From Candidatus Planktophila versatilis (GTDB lineage Bacteria; Actinomycetota; Actinomycetes; Nanopelagicales; Nanopelagicaceae), in NCBI RefSeq assembly GCF_002288105.1, contig NZ_CP016774.1, positions 1,054,001 to 1,118,000 on the forward strand: 64,000 nucleotides of DNA, given 5' to 3'. Every line of letters begins with the position of its first letter. Positions within the stretch are counted from its first letter, which is position 1. Below are positions 29,421 through 39,897 of this stretch, one piece after another. Under the pieces are notes generated by a model. It was given only the letters and a program-made list of their open reading frames with translations, did no database searches and was not told where the DNA came from. A program made the translations under genes and the position numbers.

Positions 29421-30220
29421 TATTGCGCTCCTCCTTCTGAAGTCTCTGTTGCTGGAGCTGCAGGAGTTGAATCTGCAGTTGCAACGTGTGAAGTTGTTAC
29501 TTCAGCGCGTGGAGCACGTGGTGTGCGTGGTCCGCGACGTTCTGGCTTTGGTGCGCGTGCTTCTGCAAGTGCCTTTTCAGCACGCTCTGCGCGTGAACCA
29601 ATAACTTCACCCTTATAGATCCAGACCTTTACACCCAAGCGACCGAAGGTTGTTGCAGCTTCGTAGAAGCCGTAATCAATATCAGCGCGAAGTGTGTGTA
29701 GTGGAACGCGACCTTCACGATAGAACTCAGAACGTGACATTTCTGCGCCACCGAGACGACCACCGCACTGAACACGAATGCCCTGAGCTCCTGCCTTCAT
29801 CGCTGATTGCATTGACTTCTTCATTGCGCGACGGAAAGAAACACGTGCAGCAAGCTGCTCGGCAATTCCCTGTGCAACGAGTTGCGCATCAATTTCAGGG
29901 TTCTTTACTTCAAGAATATTGAGCTGAACTTGCTTGCCAGTGAGCTTTTCAAGCTTTAGACGTAGAACGTCTGCTTCTTGTCCGCGACGACCGATAACAA
30001 TTCCTGGGCGTGCAGTGTGAAGGTCAATACGTACACGATCACGTGTGCGCTCGATTTCGATACGTGAAACGCCTGCGCGTTCCATGCCCTTCTGCATAAG
30101 TCGGCGGATTTCGACGTCTTCTTTGACGTAATCCTTGTACAACTTATCTGCATACCAACGTGACTTAAATTCAGTTGTGATGCCGAGACGGAAGCCGTGT
30201 GGGTTTACTTTTTGACCCAT
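29420..30220 (-). CDS. rpsC: 30S ribosomal protein uS3
   Basis: mRNA-entry protein with a KH domain. The 266 residues open [24 protein letters not shown], with the KH GXXG region [23 protein letters not shown] and the C-terminal [35 protein letters not shown]. About 45 further residues, basic then Ala/Thr/Glu-rich, form a disordered tail as in other actinobacteria. Shares a base with rplV. Confidence 0.97.
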   Translation of the reverse strand: MGQKVNPHGFRLGITTEFKSRWYADKLYKDYVKEDVEIRRLMQKGMERAGVSRIEIERTRDRVRIDLHTARPGIVIGRRGQEADVLRLKLEKLTGKQVQLNILEVKNPEIDAQLVAQGIAEQLAARVSFRRAMKKSMQSAMKAGAQGIRVQCGGRLGGAEMSRSEFYREGRVPLHTLRADIDYGFYEAATTFGRLGVKVWIYKGEVIGSRAERAEKALAEARAPKPERRGPRTPRAPRAEVTTSHVATADSTPAAPATETSEGGAQ

Positions 30221-30711
30221 TAGTTGGACGCTCCCTTCGCTGCTGGTGTTGGAACTGCTGCTACTGGAGCAGCAAGTGGTGACTTCTCAGAACGCTTTGG
30301 ATTTCTTGTCTGCGCCTTTGTTGAAGTACGTGAAAGTGACTTTGAAGTCACCTTTGAATCGCTGACAGTCACAGAGATGTGGCTTGAGCGCTTCAAGATA
30401 CGGAAACCTCGTCCTTGTGCACGTGGGCGAAAACGCTTCATTGTGCGTCCCTCGTCAACAAGTGCTTCAACAACCCAGAGCTCTGAAGCATCGCGGATTG
30501 CTGGATTCTGCTGCTTAGCATTAGCAATTGCTGAGTTAAGAAGTGTGTACACATCTGAACCAGCTGCTTGCGGAGCAAACTTAAGAACGTTAAGTGCTTC
30601 ATCTGCACGCATTCCACGGACCAAGTCGACAACGCGACGAGCCTTCTGTGGTGTGTGGCGGATGTCGCGCAGTACTGCGCGAGCGATGAGTGCGTCTTGT
30701 GTATTAGGCAC
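30220..30711 (-). CDS. rplV: 50S ribosomal protein uL22
   Basis: Tunnel-lining protein targeted indirectly by macrolides. The core runs from [27 protein letters not shown] to the beta-hairpin region [21 protein letters not shown], followed by a 40-residue basic/Ala-Pro tail. GTG 30711 is chosen: it overlaps the rpsS stop by 8 bp and has GGAG eight bases upstream. ATG 30729 and ATG 30774 lie deeper inside rpsS. Confidence 0.93.
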   Translation of the reverse strand: MPNTQDALIARAVLRDIRHTPQKARRVVDLVRGMRADEALNVLKFAPQAAGSDVYTLLNSAIANAKQQNPAIRDASELWVVEALVDEGRTMKRFRPRAQGRGFRILKRSSHISVTVSDSKVTSKSLSRTSTKAQTRNPKRSEKSPLAAPVAAVPTPAAKGASN

Positions 30712-30985
30712 GAGTAGCTCTCCGATCATCTTTAACGTGTCCGCGGAATGTACGTGTTGGTGCGAACTCACCAAGCTTGTGACCGATCATTGCGTCGGTA
30801 ATAAATACAGGGACATGCTTGCGGCCGTCGTGTACCGCAATGGTGTGTCCGATCATTGAAGGCGAGATCATCGAACGTCGTGACCATGTCTTAATGACAT
30901 TCTTTGTATTGGCTTCATTTTGGGCATCCACCTTTTTGGTGAGATGTCCATCAATGAATGGACCCTTCTTGAGACTACGTGGCAT
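30704..30985 (-). CDS. rpsS: 30S ribosomal protein uS19
   Basis: Head protein near the A-site, 93 residues. It begins [23 protein letters not shown] and includes [25 protein letters not shown] and [14 protein letters not shown], all conserved. 9 bp after rplB. Confidence 0.97.
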   Translation of the reverse strand: MPRSLKKGPFIDGHLTKKVDAQNEANTKNVIKTWSRRSMISPSMIGHTIAVHDGRKHVPVFITDAMIGHKLGEFAPTRTFRGHVKDDRRATRA

Positions 30986-30994
30986 GAGGGCTCC

Positions 30995-31828
30995 TTAGCG
31001 CTTCTTGTTCGACTTACGACGACGGACGATCATTGAATCTGAAGTCTTCTTCTTACGAGTACGTGCTTCAGGCTTACCCCAAGGTGAAACTGGGTGGCGA
31101 CCACCAGAAGTTTTACCTTCACCACCACCGTGTGGGTGGTCGACTGGGTTCATAACAACACCACGAACAGATGGACGAACGCCTAACCAGCGCTTACGTC
31201 CAGCTTTTCCGTAGTTAATGTTTCCTTGTTCTGCGTTTCCAACTTCACCAACAGTTGCGCGGCAACGAACATCTACGTTACGGATTTCTCCAGATGGCAT
31301 ACGCAGTTGTGCATATGCTCCTTCTTTTGCAACGAGCTGAACTGATGCGCCAGCTGAACGAGCAATCTTTGCTCCGCCACCTGGGCGAAGTTCAATCGCG
31401 TGAACAGTTGTTCCTACTGGGATGTTGCGAAGTGGCAAGTTGTTACCAGGCTTGATATCGGCCTTAGGACCGTTCTCAACTGTTGCACCTTGCTCAAGCT
31501 TATTTGGAGCGATGATGTAACGCTTTTCTCCATCTGCATAGTGAAGAAGTGCGATACGCGCTGTGCGGTTTGGATCGTATTCAATGTGTGCAACCTTTGC
31601 TGGTACACCATCTTTATCGTTACGTGTGAAATCGATAAGACGGTATGCACGCTTGTGCCCGCCACCTTGGTGACGAACAGTGATGCGACCTTGATTATTA
31701 CGACCACCCTTTGAGTGAATTGGGCGAACGAGTGACTTCTCAGGTGTTGAGCGAGTGATTTCTGCGAAATCTGGAACAGTTGCTCCACGCTGACCTGGGG
31801 TCGTTGGCTTTAGTTTGCGAAGTGCCAT
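30995..31828 (-). CDS. rplB: 50S ribosomal protein uL2
   Basis: Protein essential for peptidyl-transferase-centre integrity. The 277 residues have [15 protein letters not shown] at the start, [17 protein letters not shown], and the C-terminal [17 protein letters not shown] with the conserved histidine important for function. Complete. Confidence 0.98.
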   Translation of the reverse strand: MALRKLKPTTPGQRGATVPDFAEITRSTPEKSLVRPIHSKGGRNNQGRITVRHQGGGHKRAYRLIDFTRNDKDGVPAKVAHIEYDPNRTARIALLHYADGEKRYIIAPNKLEQGATVENGPKADIKPGNNLPLRNIPVGTTVHAIELRPGGGAKIARSAGASVQLVAKEGAYAQLRMPSGEIRNVDVRCRATVGEVGNAEQGNINYGKAGRKRWLGVRPSVRGVVMNPVDHPHGGGEGKTSGGRHPVSPWGKPEARTRKKKTSDSMIVRRRKSNKKR

Positions 31829-31859
31829 GAGGTTTCCTCTCTTTAAGGTCCTGTTTCAA

Positions 31860-32153
31860 TTACGAAACAGGGCCTCCGAAGATGTCGATACGGTCGCCAG
31901 CGGCCACATGAACGATTGCTCGCTTTGTGTCTTTGCGCTTTCCATCACCAAAACGTGTGCGCTTATTCTTTCCCTGGCGGTTCATAGTGTTAACACTGAC
32001 CACCTTCACACCAAATACCTTCTCAACAGCGATCTTGATCTCTGTCTTATTAGCATCTGTTGCAACAAGGAATGTGTACTTGTTTTCATCGAGCAACCCG
32101 TAGCTCTTTTCAGAGACAACTGGTGCTAGCAAAACTTCACGGTAATCCTTCAT
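31860..32153 (-). CDS. rplW: 50S ribosomal protein uL23
   Basis: Tunnel-exit protein that docks trigger factor and SRP. The 97 residues contain [26 protein letters not shown] and [15 protein letters not shown]. Shares one base with rplD; 31 bp before rplB. Confidence 0.97.
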   Translation of the reverse strand: MKDYREVLLAPVVSEKSYGLLDENKYTFLVATDANKTEIKIAVEKVFGVKVVSVNTMNRQGKNKRTRFGDGKRKDTKRAIVHVAAGDRIDIFGGPVS

Positions 32154-32836
32154 TATGCGGATACCTCACTTTCGCGTGCTACTGACTTCACAGATTTTCC
32201 TGAAGTCTTAGCTGAAGCCTTGAACTTGAGGAAGTCGTTGATCGCTGCTTCAGAGAAGACAACGTCATCGCTTTTCAAGATGTCATAAGCGTTGAGCTGA
32301 TCTGGAACAAGAAGGTGTAGGTCATCAGCGTTACGAAGTGAACGCCATGCAGCGTCTTCCTTACGCGAGACAACAACCAGGAGGTTCTTGCGAGTTGAGA
32401 ATTGACGCACTGCAGCAAGTGCTGCCTTCGTTGAAGGAGCAGCTGTTACTGAATCCAGCACGTGAATTCGCTCGTTACGCTGACGGTCAGAGAGAACACC
32501 GCGTAGCGCTGCTGCGATCATCTTCTTCGGTGTGCGTTGGAAATATGAACGTGGACGAACTGCGTGTGCAGCACCGCCACCACGCTGAAGCGGAGCACGA
32601 ATCGAACCCTGACGAGCACGACCTGTTCCCTTCTGCTTGAAAGGCTTCTTACCTGAACCAGAAGTTTCTCCGCGGTTCTTTGCCTTCTGGGTACCTTGAC
32701 GAGCAGCTGCAAGTTGAGCTGTTACGACTTGGTGAATAAGAGGAATGTTTGTCTGCGCATCGAAGATATCTGCTGGCAAATCAACTGAGCCAACCTTCTT
32801 ACCTTCTGCGTTCTTTACTTCAACGGTAAGTGCCAT
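32153..32836 (-). CDS. rplD: 50S ribosomal protein uL4
   Basis: Tunnel-constriction protein. The 227 residues contain the extended loop [31 protein letters not shown] that reaches into the tunnel, and the globular C-terminal domain; a basic/Ser tail of about 20 residues follows. Macrolide-site residues look ordinary. 2 bp after rplC. Confidence 0.97.
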   Translation of the reverse strand: MALTVEVKNAEGKKVGSVDLPADIFDAQTNIPLIHQVVTAQLAAARQGTQKAKNRGETSGSGKKPFKQKGTGRARQGSIRAPLQRGGGAAHAVRPRSYFQRTPKKMIAAALRGVLSDRQRNERIHVLDSVTAAPSTKAALAAVRQFSTRKNLLVVVSRKEDAAWRSLRNADDLHLLVPDQLNAYDILKSDDVVFSEAAINDFLKFKASAKTSGKSVKSVARESEVSA

Positions 32837-32838
32837 GG

Positions 32839-33537
32839 TTACATCCCTGCCTTTACAGTCTCAACAAGTGCTTTTTTAGCAGCTGAACGGATAAAGACGA
32901 GACCACCATCGGTACCAGGAACGGAACCCTTGATAAGAAGTAGGTTATTTTCTAGGTCTACAGCTTGAACTGTGAGGTTCTGTGTTGTGACCTTCTCATT
33001 ACCCATACGACCCATCATGCGCATTCCCTTGAAAACGCGACCTGGTGTTGAACATGCACCGATTGAACCTGGCATACGGTGCTTACGATCTACACCGTGA
33101 GATGAGCTAAGCCCACCGAAACCGTGGCGCTTCATAACACCAGCAGTTCCTTTACCAGTTGATGTTCCAGTTGCATCGACGATATCGCCAGCTGCAAATG
33201 TTGATGCGCCAATCTCTTGTCCCACTGTGTATTCAGCAGCTGAGAGTGTGCGGAGTTCGGCAACGGAGCGACGAGGAGTGACGCCTGCCTTTGCGTAATG
33301 TCCAGCAAGTGGCTTAGAAACTTTCTTTGGATCAATTGCGCCGTATCCAAGTTGAACAGCTGAATAGCCATCCTTCTCAGGTGTGCGAATCGATGTAACA
33401 ACGCATGACTCAACTGAAACAACTGTCACAGGAATCATCTTGTTTTCTGCATCGAATACTTGGGTCATGCCAAGCTTCTTACCGAGAACGCCCTTGATGG
33501 ACGAACCGTAAGACTGAGTTACAACTTCACGTGTCAT
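32839..33537 (-). CDS. rplC: 50S ribosomal protein uL3
   Basis: Early-assembly protein near the peptidyl-transferase centre. The 232 residues contain [14 protein letters not shown] near residue 17-30 and the W-finger/central loop [36 protein letters not shown]. Slight N-terminal extension. 17 bp after rpsJ. Confidence 0.97.
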   Translation of the reverse strand: MTREVVTQSYGSSIKGVLGKKLGMTQVFDAENKMIPVTVVSVESCVVTSIRTPEKDGYSAVQLGYGAIDPKKVSKPLAGHYAKAGVTPRRSVAELRTLSAAEYTVGQEIGASTFAAGDIVDATGTSTGKGTAGVMKRHGFGGLSSSHGVDRKHRMPGSIGACSTPGRVFKGMRMMGRMGNEKVTTQNLTVQAVDLENNLLLIKGSVPGTDGGLVFIRSAAKKALVETVKAGM

Positions 33538-33554
33538 TAGTTTTCGTCCTTTCC

Positions 33555-33863
33555 TTAGAGCTTAATCTCGATGTCGACGCCTGCTGGCAAGTCGAGACGC
33601 ATCAATGAATCAACAGTCTTAGGTGTTGGGTCGATGATGTCGATGAGGCGCTTATGTGTGCGCATCTCGAAATGTTCGCGGCTGTCCTTGTACTTATGAG
33701 GAGAGCGAATCACGCAATAGGTGTTCTTCTCTGTTGGTAGCGGCACTGGACCCGCGACGGTTGCACCTGTGCGCTCGACTGTCTCAACGATTTTCTTCGC
33801 TGAAGAGTCAATCACCTCATGGTCATACGCCTTGAGTCGAATGCGGATCTTTTGTCCCGCCAT
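33555..33863 (-). CDS. rpsJ: 30S ribosomal protein uS10 (transcription factor NusE)
   Basis: Ribosomal head protein that also acts with NusB and NusG in antitermination. The 102 residues start [34 protein letters not shown] and include [37 protein letters not shown]. First gene of the S10 operon, with AGAGGAG before the ATG. Confidence 0.98.
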   Translation of the reverse strand: MAGQKIRIRLKAYDHEVIDSSAKKIVETVERTGATVAGPVPLPTEKNTYCVIRSPHKYKDSREHFEMRTHKRLIDIIDPTPKTVDSLMRLDLPAGVDIEIKL

Positions 33864-33919
33864 GTCGTTCTCCTCTTTACTTTCGTTAGTTCAAACTTTT
33901 GTTTACTACGGTTGTGTTT

Positions 33920-33947
33920 GCGCCGGCGGTTTTTACGCCGCCGGCGC
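33920..33947 (-). terminator. GC-rich hairpin after tuf
   Basis: A perfect 10-bp inverted repeat (GCGCCGGCGG at 33920-33929 and its complement at 33938-33947) with an eight-base loop lies 9 bases beyond the tuf stop. On the minus strand it is followed by AAACAC, not a U-tract, so it resembles the U-poor terminators described for actinobacteria. It separates the str operon from the S10 operon. Confidence 0.7.
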
Positions 33948-33955
33948 TTTCACAA

Positions 33956-35149
33956 TTACTTCTTGATCTTTGTTACGCGACCTGCACCTACTGTGCGGCC
34001 ACCTTCGCGGATTGCGAAGCGAAGACCATCTTCCATTGCGATTGGTTGGATGAGCGTTACAGCCATCTCAGTGTTATCGCCAGGCATAACCATTTCTGTG
34101 CCTTCTGGAAGTGTTACAACGCCAGTCACGTCAGTTGTACGGAAGTAGAACTGTGGACGGTAGTTGTTAAAGAATGGAGTGTGACGTCCGCCTTCATCCT
34201 TTGAAAGGATGTATGCAGATGCATCGAACTCTGTGTGTGGTGTGATTGAACCAGGCTTGCAGACAACCTGACCGCGCTCTACATCTTCACGCTTTGTTCC
34301 ACGAAGAAGAAGTCCGACGTTCTCGCCAGCCTGTCCTTCATCGAGCAACTTACGGAACATTTCAACGCCTGTAACAGTTGTCTTCTGAGCTAGCTCACGA
34401 ATACCAACGATTTCAACTTCTTCGTTAACCTTAACGATTCCGCGCTCGATACGACCTGTGATAACAGTTCCACGACCTGTGATTGTGAAAACGTCTTCAA
34501 CTGGCATAAGGAATGGCTTATCGATTTCGCGCTCTGGCTGTGGGATAAATGCATCCACTGCATCCATGAGCTCGATGATCTTCTCAGCCCACTTTGCATC
34601 TCCTTCGAGAGCCTTAAGTGCTGAAATGCGAACGATTGGTGTGTCATCGCCTGGGAATTCGTACTTAGATAGAAGTTCGCGAACTTCCATTTCTACGAGT
34701 TCAAGAATTTCTTCGTCATCGACCATATCTGACTTGTTAAGAGCCACAACGATTGATGGAACGCCAACCTGACGAGCAAGGAGAACGTGCTCCTTAGTCT
34801 GTGGCATTGGTCCGTCTGTTGCTGCAACGACGAGGATTGCTCCGTCCATCTGCGCAGCACCAGTGATCATGTTCTTGATGTAGTCAGCGTGGCCTGGGCA
34901 GTCAACGTGTGCGTAGTGACGCTTCTCTGTCTGGTACTCGATGTGAGCGATAGAGATTGTGATACCGCGAAGACGCTCTTCTGGCGCCTTATCGATATCT
35001 GAGAACGCAGTAGCTGCGTTAAGAGTTGGGTACTTGTCATGCAAAACCTTAGAGATTGCTGCAGTAAGTGTTGTTTTACCGTGGTCAATATGGCCGATGG
35101 TTCCGATGTTAACGTGCGGCTTATTACGCTCGAACTTGGCTTTTGCCAT
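33956..35149 (-). CDS. tuf: Elongation factor Tu
   Basis: GTPase delivering aminoacyl-tRNA to the ribosome. The 397 residues contain G1 GHIDHGKTT (~18-26), G2 with RGITIS, G3 DCPGH, G4 NKSD and G5 SALKALEG, then domains II and III ([26 protein letters not shown]). Complete, single copy in this window, 61 bp after fusA. Confidence 0.99.
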   Translation of the reverse strand: MAKAKFERNKPHVNIGTIGHIDHGKTTLTAAISKVLHDKYPTLNAATAFSDIDKAPEERLRGITISIAHIEYQTEKRHYAHVDCPGHADYIKNMITGAAQMDGAILVVAATDGPMPQTKEHVLLARQVGVPSIVVALNKSDMVDDEEILELVEMEVRELLSKYEFPGDDTPIVRISALKALEGDAKWAEKIIELMDAVDAFIPQPEREIDKPFLMPVEDVFTITGRGTVITGRIERGIVKVNEEVEIVGIRELAQKTTVTGVEMFRKLLDEGQAGENVGLLLRGTKREDVERGQVVCKPGSITPHTEFDASAYILSKDEGGRHTPFFNNYRPQFYFRTTDVTGVVTLPEGTEMVMPGDNTEMAVTLIQPIAMEDGLRFAIREGGRTVGAGRVTKIKK

Positions 35150-35210
35150 TTTGGTTCCTCTTTCGTTTCCTAGTGCTTAGTTATTAGGGGTTGTGCTGTT
35201 CTTATTAGGG

Positions 35211-37322
35211 TTATTCGCCGCGAACTTTCGCAATGATTTCCTTTGCGACGTTTCCTGGAACTTCGGCATAACTGTCGAATTCCATGCTGTAGCTCGCGCG
35301 ACCTTGTGTTCTGGAGCGGAGATCTCCGACATAACCGAACATCTCCGACAACGGAACTAGCGCCCTAACAACGCGGGCACCTGACCGCTCATCCATGGCC
35401 TGGATTTGGCCACGACGACTATTGAGATCGCCGATGACATCACCCATGAAGTCTTCAGGGGTAACAACTTCGACTTTCATCACTGGCTCGAGAATTGCAG
35501 GGTCAGCAAGTTTTGCTGCTTCCTTAAATGCTGCGATACCAGCCACCTTGAATGCGAGCTCCGATGAGTCAACATCGTGATACGCGCCGTCAAGAAGAGT
35601 TACTCGTACATCTGTAAGTGGATATCCAGCAAGTGGTCCTGCTGTCATCGCTTCCTTACATCCTGCATCAACTGAAGGGATGTACTCGCGTGGAACGCGG
35701 CCTCCAGTGACCTTATTAACGAATTCATATCCGCCTTCAACCTGACCTGTTGGAAGTGGCTCGATAGCAATCTGAATCTTTGCAAACTGTCCAGAACCAC
35801 CGGTCTGCTTCTTGTGTGTGTAGTCATGGCGTGCAACTGGCTTACGAAGTGTTTCGCGGTATGCAACCTGTGGCTTACCAACGTTTGCTTCAACCTTAAA
35901 TTCACGACGCATACGATCGACCAAGATTTCAAGGTGAAGTTCACCCATACCAGCGATGATTGTCTGGCCGGTCTCTTCGTCAGTATTAACGTGGAATGTT
36001 GGATCTTCTTCAGATAGACGCTGAATAGCAACGCCAAGTTTCTCTTGGTCACCCTTTGTCTTTGGCTCAATGGCAACTGAGATCACTGGTGCTGGGAAGT
36101 CCATAGATTCCAGAATTACTGGCTTTGCTGGATCACAGAGAGTTTCACCTGTTGTGGTGTCCTTAAGACCCATCACAGCAACGATCATTCCGGCGCCAAC
36201 ATTGTCACGCTCTTCGCGCTTGTTGGCGTGCATCTGGTAGATCTTTCCGATGCGCTCTTTGCGGTTCTTTGTTGAGTTAAGGATTGTTGATCCTGTCTCA
36301 AGAACGCCTGAGTAAACACGGATAAAGGTAAGTTTTCCAAGGTGTGGATCTGTCATGATTTTAAAAGCTAGGGCTGAGAATGGTTCTTCATTCTTAGGCT
36401 GGCGCTTCATCTCAACTGTCACATCGTTCATATCTGTACCGACGATTGCATCGATATCAAGTGGTGATGGGAGGTAGCGATTTACAGCGTCAAGCATTGG
36501 CTGAACACCCTTGTTCTTAAATGCAGAACCGGTAAGAACTGGTGAAAGCTTGGCAGCGATGGTTGCGCGGCGGATGCCGGCGATGATTTCTTCTTCAGAA
36601 ACTTCGATTCCTTCAAGGAACTTCTCCATGAGAACATCATCATTTTCGGCAAGAGTTTCGAGCATCTCTGCGCGAGCTTGCTTGCACTTATCGAGCATGT
36701 CAGCTGGAATCTCTTCGATTGCGTAATCTTCGCCCTTTTTAGTTTCTCCGCGCCATACAAGTGCCTTCATAGCAATGAGGTCAACGACACCAATGAAATC
36801 TGATTCGTTACCGATAGGAAGCTGTAGAACAAGTGCTACTGCATTCAGGCGATCCTTGATCATGCTTACGCACTTATCAAATGAAGCACCTGTGCGGTCT
36901 AGCTTGTTAATGAAACAAATACGTGGAACTGAATAACGATCTGCCTGGCGCCATACTGTTTCAGATTGTGGCTCAACGCCAGCAACGCCATCGAATACTG
37001 CAACTGCTCCATCTAGTACACGAAGTGAACGCTCTACCTCAACTGTGAAGTCAACGTGACCTGGTGTATCAATGATGTTAATGAGATGGTCTTTCCACAT
37101 ACAAGTTGTTGCAGCAGAGGTGATAGTGATACCGCGCTCTTGTTCCTGCTCCATCCAGTCCATGGTTGCTGCACCTTCGTGCACTTCACCAATCTTGTAA
37201 GAAATACCTGTGTAAAAAAGGATGCGCTCAGTAGTAGTGGTTTTGCCCGCGTCGATGTGAGCCATGATTCCAATGTTGCGAACCGTAGCTAAATCGATCT
37301 TCTCTACTGTAGACGTTGACAC
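35211..37322 (-). CDS. fusA: Elongation factor G
   Basis: Translocase GTPase of 703 residues. G motifs [30 protein letters not shown] and NKLD are intact; the domain IV loop (YDHDVDSS-like [13 protein letters not shown]) and the C-terminal domain V are complete. Actinobacterial str order rpsL-rpsG-fusA-tuf is kept, with 49 bp to rpsG. Confidence 0.99.
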   Translation of the reverse strand: MSTSTVEKIDLATVRNIGIMAHIDAGKTTTTERILFYTGISYKIGEVHEGAATMDWMEQEQERGITITSAATTCMWKDHLINIIDTPGHVDFTVEVERSLRVLDGAVAVFDGVAGVEPQSETVWRQADRYSVPRICFINKLDRTGASFDKCVSMIKDRLNAVALVLQLPIGNESDFIGVVDLIAMKALVWRGETKKGEDYAIEEIPADMLDKCKQARAEMLETLAENDDVLMEKFLEGIEVSEEEIIAGIRRATIAAKLSPVLTGSAFKNKGVQPMLDAVNRYLPSPLDIDAIVGTDMNDVTVEMKRQPKNEEPFSALAFKIMTDPHLGKLTFIRVYSGVLETGSTILNSTKNRKERIGKIYQMHANKREERDNVGAGMIVAVMGLKDTTTGETLCDPAKPVILESMDFPAPVISVAIEPKTKGDQEKLGVAIQRLSEEDPTFHVNTDEETGQTIIAGMGELHLEILVDRMRREFKVEANVGKPQVAYRETLRKPVARHDYTHKKQTGGSGQFAKIQIAIEPLPTGQVEGGYEFVNKVTGGRVPREYIPSVDAGCKEAMTAGPLAGYPLTDVRVTLLDGAYHDVDSSELAFKVAGIAAFKEAAKLADPAILEPVMKVEVVTPEDFMGDVIGDLNSRRGQIQAMDERSGARVVRALVPLSEMFGYVGDLRSRTQGRASYSMEFDSYAEVPGNVAKEIIAKVRGE

Positions 37323-37371
37323 GTATATTCCTCTTCTCGTCGGATTCTTTAAGTCTTAGATTCTTTAACTA

Positions 37372-37842
37372 TTACCAGCGGTAGTGAGCAAACGCCTTGT
37401 TTGCTTCCGCCATTTTGTGGGTATCTTCGCGGCGCTTTACAGCTGCTCCAAGACCATTTGCGGCATCGATAAGTTCATTCTGAAGACGCTCTGACATTGA
37501 CTTCTCGCGACGATCGCGTGAGTAGTCAACTAACCAGCGAAGTGCAAGAGTTGAAGAGCGTGAAGCTTTTACTTCAATTGGCACCTGGTAGGTAGCTCCA
37601 CCAACACGGCGTGAGCGAACTTCAACAGCAGGCTTGATGTTCTCAAGTGCGCGCTTAAGAGTGATCAGTGGGTCAACTTCAGTCTTCTTGCGTGTGCCTT
37701 CTAGTGCGTTGTAAACAATTGCTTCAGCTGTTGAGCGCTTGCCGTGAAGAAGTACACGGTTGATAAGTGCAGTCACAACTGGTGAGTTGTAAACAGGATC
37801 AGCAACTACAGGAGTCTTTACTACGGGACCTTTACGTGGCAT
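37372..37842 (-). CDS. rpsG: 30S ribosomal protein uS7
   Basis: Nucleates assembly of the 30S head. The 156 residues start [40 protein letters not shown] and end [13 protein letters not shown], with the [22 protein letters not shown] signature. Shares one base with rpsL. Confidence 0.98.
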   Translation of the reverse strand: MPRKGPVVKTPVVADPVYNSPVVTALINRVLLHGKRSTAEAIVYNALEGTRKKTEVDPLITLKRALENIKPAVEVRSRRVGGATYQVPIEVKASRSSTLALRWLVDYSRDRREKSMSERLQNELIDAANGLGAAVKRREDTHKMAEANKAFAHYRW

Positions 37843-38222
37843 TAGCTAGCCTTCTTCTCTCTCTTAGCACCGTAACGTGAACGAGATTGCTTACGGTTCT
37901 TAACACCTTGTGTATCTAGTGATCCACGAATAATTTTGTAACGAACACCAGGAAGATCTTTTACGCGGCCTCCGCGAACAAGAACAATGGAGTGCTCTTG
38001 TAGGTTGTGACCTTCACCTGGAATGTATGCAGTGATTTCCATTCCGCTAGTAAGACGAACACGTGCAACCTTACGAAGCGCAGAGTTAGGCTTCTTAGGT
38101 GTTGTTGTGTAAACACGTGTGCACACACCACGTCGCTGAGGGGAACCCTTAAGCGCAGGTGTTGATGTCTTCGTAGTCTTTTCTGCACGACCACGACGCA
38201 CTAGCTGCTGAATTGTTGGCAC
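37842..38222 (-). CDS. rpsL: 30S ribosomal protein uS12
   Basis: Decoding-centre protein, 126 residues. It has [15 protein letters not shown] at the start, [17 protein letters not shown] with the Lys at the streptomycin-sensitive position, and [16 protein letters not shown] with the second such Lys, so no resistance substitution is seen. First gene of the str operon after a 280-bp gap. Confidence 0.98.
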   Translation of the reverse strand: MPTIQQLVRRGRAEKTTKTSTPALKGSPQRRGVCTRVYTTTPKKPNSALRKVARVRLTSGMEITAYIPGEGHNLQEHSIVLVRGGRVKDLPGVRYKIIRGSLDTQGVKNRKQSRSRYGAKREKKAS

Positions 38223-38502
38223 TACTTTTCTCCATTTCGTTTACTGAACTTTTTAATTTCACGCTCATACTTCCGACCCACGCGGTCGGGTGTGTTGCAC
38301 CCGATTCGCATTTCGCCCGATTAATTTCTTAACAGGAGGAAGCAACAAGCGCGCTAAAAAGCGCAGAGGAGAAAGGTATCGGCAGGGCGCATGAAAGGTC
38401 AAAACGGCCCTTTTACTCCGCAAGGTCCCAACACACCCCTATTTTCGAGGTTTTTGGGGCTCGGGCGTGTCGCCGATCGATGAGGGAGAGGGCCTTAAAT
38501 GC
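38223..38502 (-). promoter_or_regulatory. str operon promoter and leader region
   Basis: This 280-bp non-coding stretch is the longest in the window. On the minus strand a -35-like TTGACC (about 38404) with TACCTT 18 bp downstream is the best promoter candidate. The leader then has a stem GCGCT/AGCGC, a C-rich TTCCTCCTG segment, and two overlapping stem-loops (38273-38304) whose arms share four bases. No open frame with a ribosome binding site is seen. Confidence 0.5.
38273..38304 (-). other. Two mutually exclusive stem-loops in the rpsL leader
   Basis: In the leader RNA the first stem is TCGGGTG/CACCCGA (7 bp, loop of five; plus-strand 38286-38304) and the second is CCGACC/GGTCGG (6 bp, loop of five; 38273-38289). 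They share bases 38286-38289, so only one can form at a time. Neither is followed by a U-tract. This layout is that of a switch, about 55 bases before the rpsL start. Confidence 0.5.
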
Positions 38503-39465
38503 CTACTTTTTTGAAGGCGAAGGCTTAGCCGTTGGAGTGGGCTTTGCCTTCGAGCTCGACTTTGGGCTTGGCGAAGGAGAAGCCTTGGCTTTTGAGCCCT
38601 TTTTGGCCGTTGGTGAAGGCGATGGCTTTGCTTTGGAGCCCTTTTTGGCAGTCGGTGAAGGTGATGGCTTGGCTATTGGTGCCAGTTTCTGCGCTGTAGC
38701 TTCTGCCGCAGATAATTTCACACATTGCGGATCGAGTTTATTGGCCGGTTGTGAACAAAACTCTTTTGCAAACTCTACGCTTCTTGCAATCTCCTCTGCC
38801 TGCGCCTCAGCCTGTATGGCGGCATTTTCTGCTCGAGCCTTCTCTGTCGCAGCATCAATACAGCTTTGTACGAATCTATTTGTTGATCGACTGCAATCAT
38901 CTGGGGCCAGAAGTGAATCTGCTGCTTTCGTTGCCGCTACTTCAGCTGCATTTTTTGCAGCGTTTTCAGCTACTGCTTTGGCTGCTTCTGCCTCTGCACA
39001 GCTCTTAACAGCTCTATTTGTTGTACGACGACAATCATCTGGGGCTAGAAGTGAATCTGCCGCTTGTGTAGCTGCCTTTTCAGCCGCGATTGCGGCTTCA
39101 CTTGCAACTCTGGCTCTTTCCGTCTCGGCATCAATGCAGTTCTGGGCATTTCTATTTGTTGATCTGCTGCAATCATCTGGAGCAAGTTGTGCATCTGCCG
39201 CTTGTCTTGCAGCTTGATTTGCCGCCTCACGATTAGCGCTATCAATTGCCGCCTGTGCTGCAGCGGCTTGACCTGCGGCCATTTCTGCGGCAGAAGCAAT
39301 CTGTCTGGCTTGCTCTTCGGCTAGGTTCTGAGCAATGCACGCTTCAGTCACAGACTCTGGATAATCTCTACACCCAGCAGAGGCCGCCGTTGGATTGAGC
39401 AATTGAATTCCTAGAATTAACAGCAGTGAAGCACAAACTACTGATATCAATTTTCTTGGATTCAT
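38503..39465 (-). CDS. Secreted Ala-rich repeat protein with five C-x10-C loops and a cationic Ser/Pro/Lys tail
   Basis: Not assignable to a known family. The 320 residues begin with a Sec signal peptide (1-~30, ending AASA-G). Cysteines occur only as five pairs in the mature part: 32/43, 99/110, 145/156, 191/202 and 237/248, each exactly C-x10-C. The last four pairs are spaced by 46 residues, and the first lies 67 upstream. Between pairs are Ala/Glu/Lys-rich stretches likely to be long helices; the central repeats share APDDC-RSTNR. Residues 263-320 repeat SPSPTAKKGSKAK, a flexible basic tail. No lipobox or membrane anchor is seen. It follows a small conserved gene by 10 bp, between rpoC and rpsL. 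A wall-associated or spacer protein is conceivable (inference). Confidence 0.85.
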   Translation of the reverse strand: MNPRKLISVVCASLLLILGIQLLNPTAASAGCRDYPESVTEACIAQNLAEEQARQIASAAEMAAGQAAAAQAAIDSANREAANQAARQAADAQLAPDDCSRSTNRNAQNCIDAETERARVASEAAIAAEKAATQAADSLLAPDDCRRTTNRAVKSCAEAEAAKAVAENAAKNAAEVAATKAADSLLAPDDCSRSTNRFVQSCIDAATEKARAENAAIQAEAQAEEIARSVEFAKEFCSQPANKLDPQCVKLSAAEATAQKLAPIAKPSPSPTAKKGSKAKPSPSPTAKKGSKAKASPSPSPKSSSKAKPTPTAKPSPSKK

Positions 39466-39475
39466 GTCTTCTACT

Positions 39476-39829
39476 TTACTTCAGAGATTGCAATAAATGA
39501 ATATCTTCTTTCGATTGCTTTAAGGTGAAGATCCAGCGAGCAAAAGGACCACTTTTCAAGGTGATAATCACCCCTTCTCCCCTGCCCCTCATTGCCACAA
39601 AATCCTTGAATTTCAAGCCCCGCAGCGTGCCCAACAGAACTACATAGGGAATAGCAGTGCCAGGAGCACGCACTCCGCGAAGAGTGGAAGAGCCCCAAAG
39701 TTGATCAACGAATTCAACTTTTTCTATGGCATCAAGTGATGTGCGCGGATTTGAGTGCAGAGCACCCATTTTTTCCCAGAATGAAAGTTGAAGAATTAAC
39801 TCATTTCCTTCTCTCATCACTCTGGCCAT
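39476..39829 (-). CDS. Conserved actinobacterial hypothetical protein
   Basis: A 117-residue soluble protein starting MARVMREGNELILQLSFWEK, with later RGVRAPGTAIPYVVLLGTLRG and a predominantly beta-strand pattern ending in a helix. This pattern recalls small PH-like proteins found widely in actinobacteria; function is unknown. No ribosome binding site precedes the ATG, but a TAATAT lies exactly six bases upstream (39836-39841), so the mRNA is probably leaderless. It is followed after 10 bp by the repeat protein, making a two-gene unit directly after the rpoC terminator. Confidence 0.8.
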   Translation of the reverse strand: MARVMREGNELILQLSFWEKMGALHSNPRTSLDAIEKVEFVDQLWGSSTLRGVRAPGTAIPYVVLLGTLRGLKFKDFVAMRGRGEGVIITLKSGPFARWIFTLKQSKEDIHLLQSLK

Positions 39830-39835
39830 AAAAGA

Positions 39836-39841
39836 ATATTA
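39836..39841 (-). promoter_or_regulatory. Candidate -10 element for a leaderless transcript
   Basis: TAATAT on the minus strand ends six bases before the ATG at 39829, placing the predicted start point on the A of the start codon. The -35 region would fall in the rpoC terminator and has no clear match. Confidence 0.45.
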
Positions 39842-39850
39842 CCGAGAAAG

Positions 39851-39887
39851 AGAAAGGGCCGCCGCAAATTATGCGACGGCCCTTTCT
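39851..39887 (-). terminator. Terminator hairpin after rpoC
   Basis: Perfect 11-bp arms AGAAAGGGCCG (39851-39861) and CGGCCCTTTCT (39877-39887) enclose a 15-base region that can add a CGC/GCG pair. It begins 10 bases after the rpoC stop. The downstream tract is CTTTCTC, so it is only moderately U-rich. Confidence 0.8.
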
Positions 39888-39897
39888 AGCTAATTAC

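Noticed and set aside
30224-30859. Plus-strand open frame of 211 codons opposite rplV/rpsS
   Set aside because: It lies wholly antisense to two certain ribosomal genes, has no ribosome binding site, and its composition mirrors their codon use.
38894-39178. CRISPR-like direct repeats (138-bp spacing)
   Set aside because: The repeats are inside a coding frame and vary as protein repeats do; the spacing equals 46 codons.
38480-39217. Plus-strand open frame of 245 codons opposite the C-x10-C repeat gene
   Set aside because: Periodic Ala/Ser/Phe composition is the reverse complement of the Ala-rich repeats; the minus-strand gene has a signal peptide and regular cysteines.
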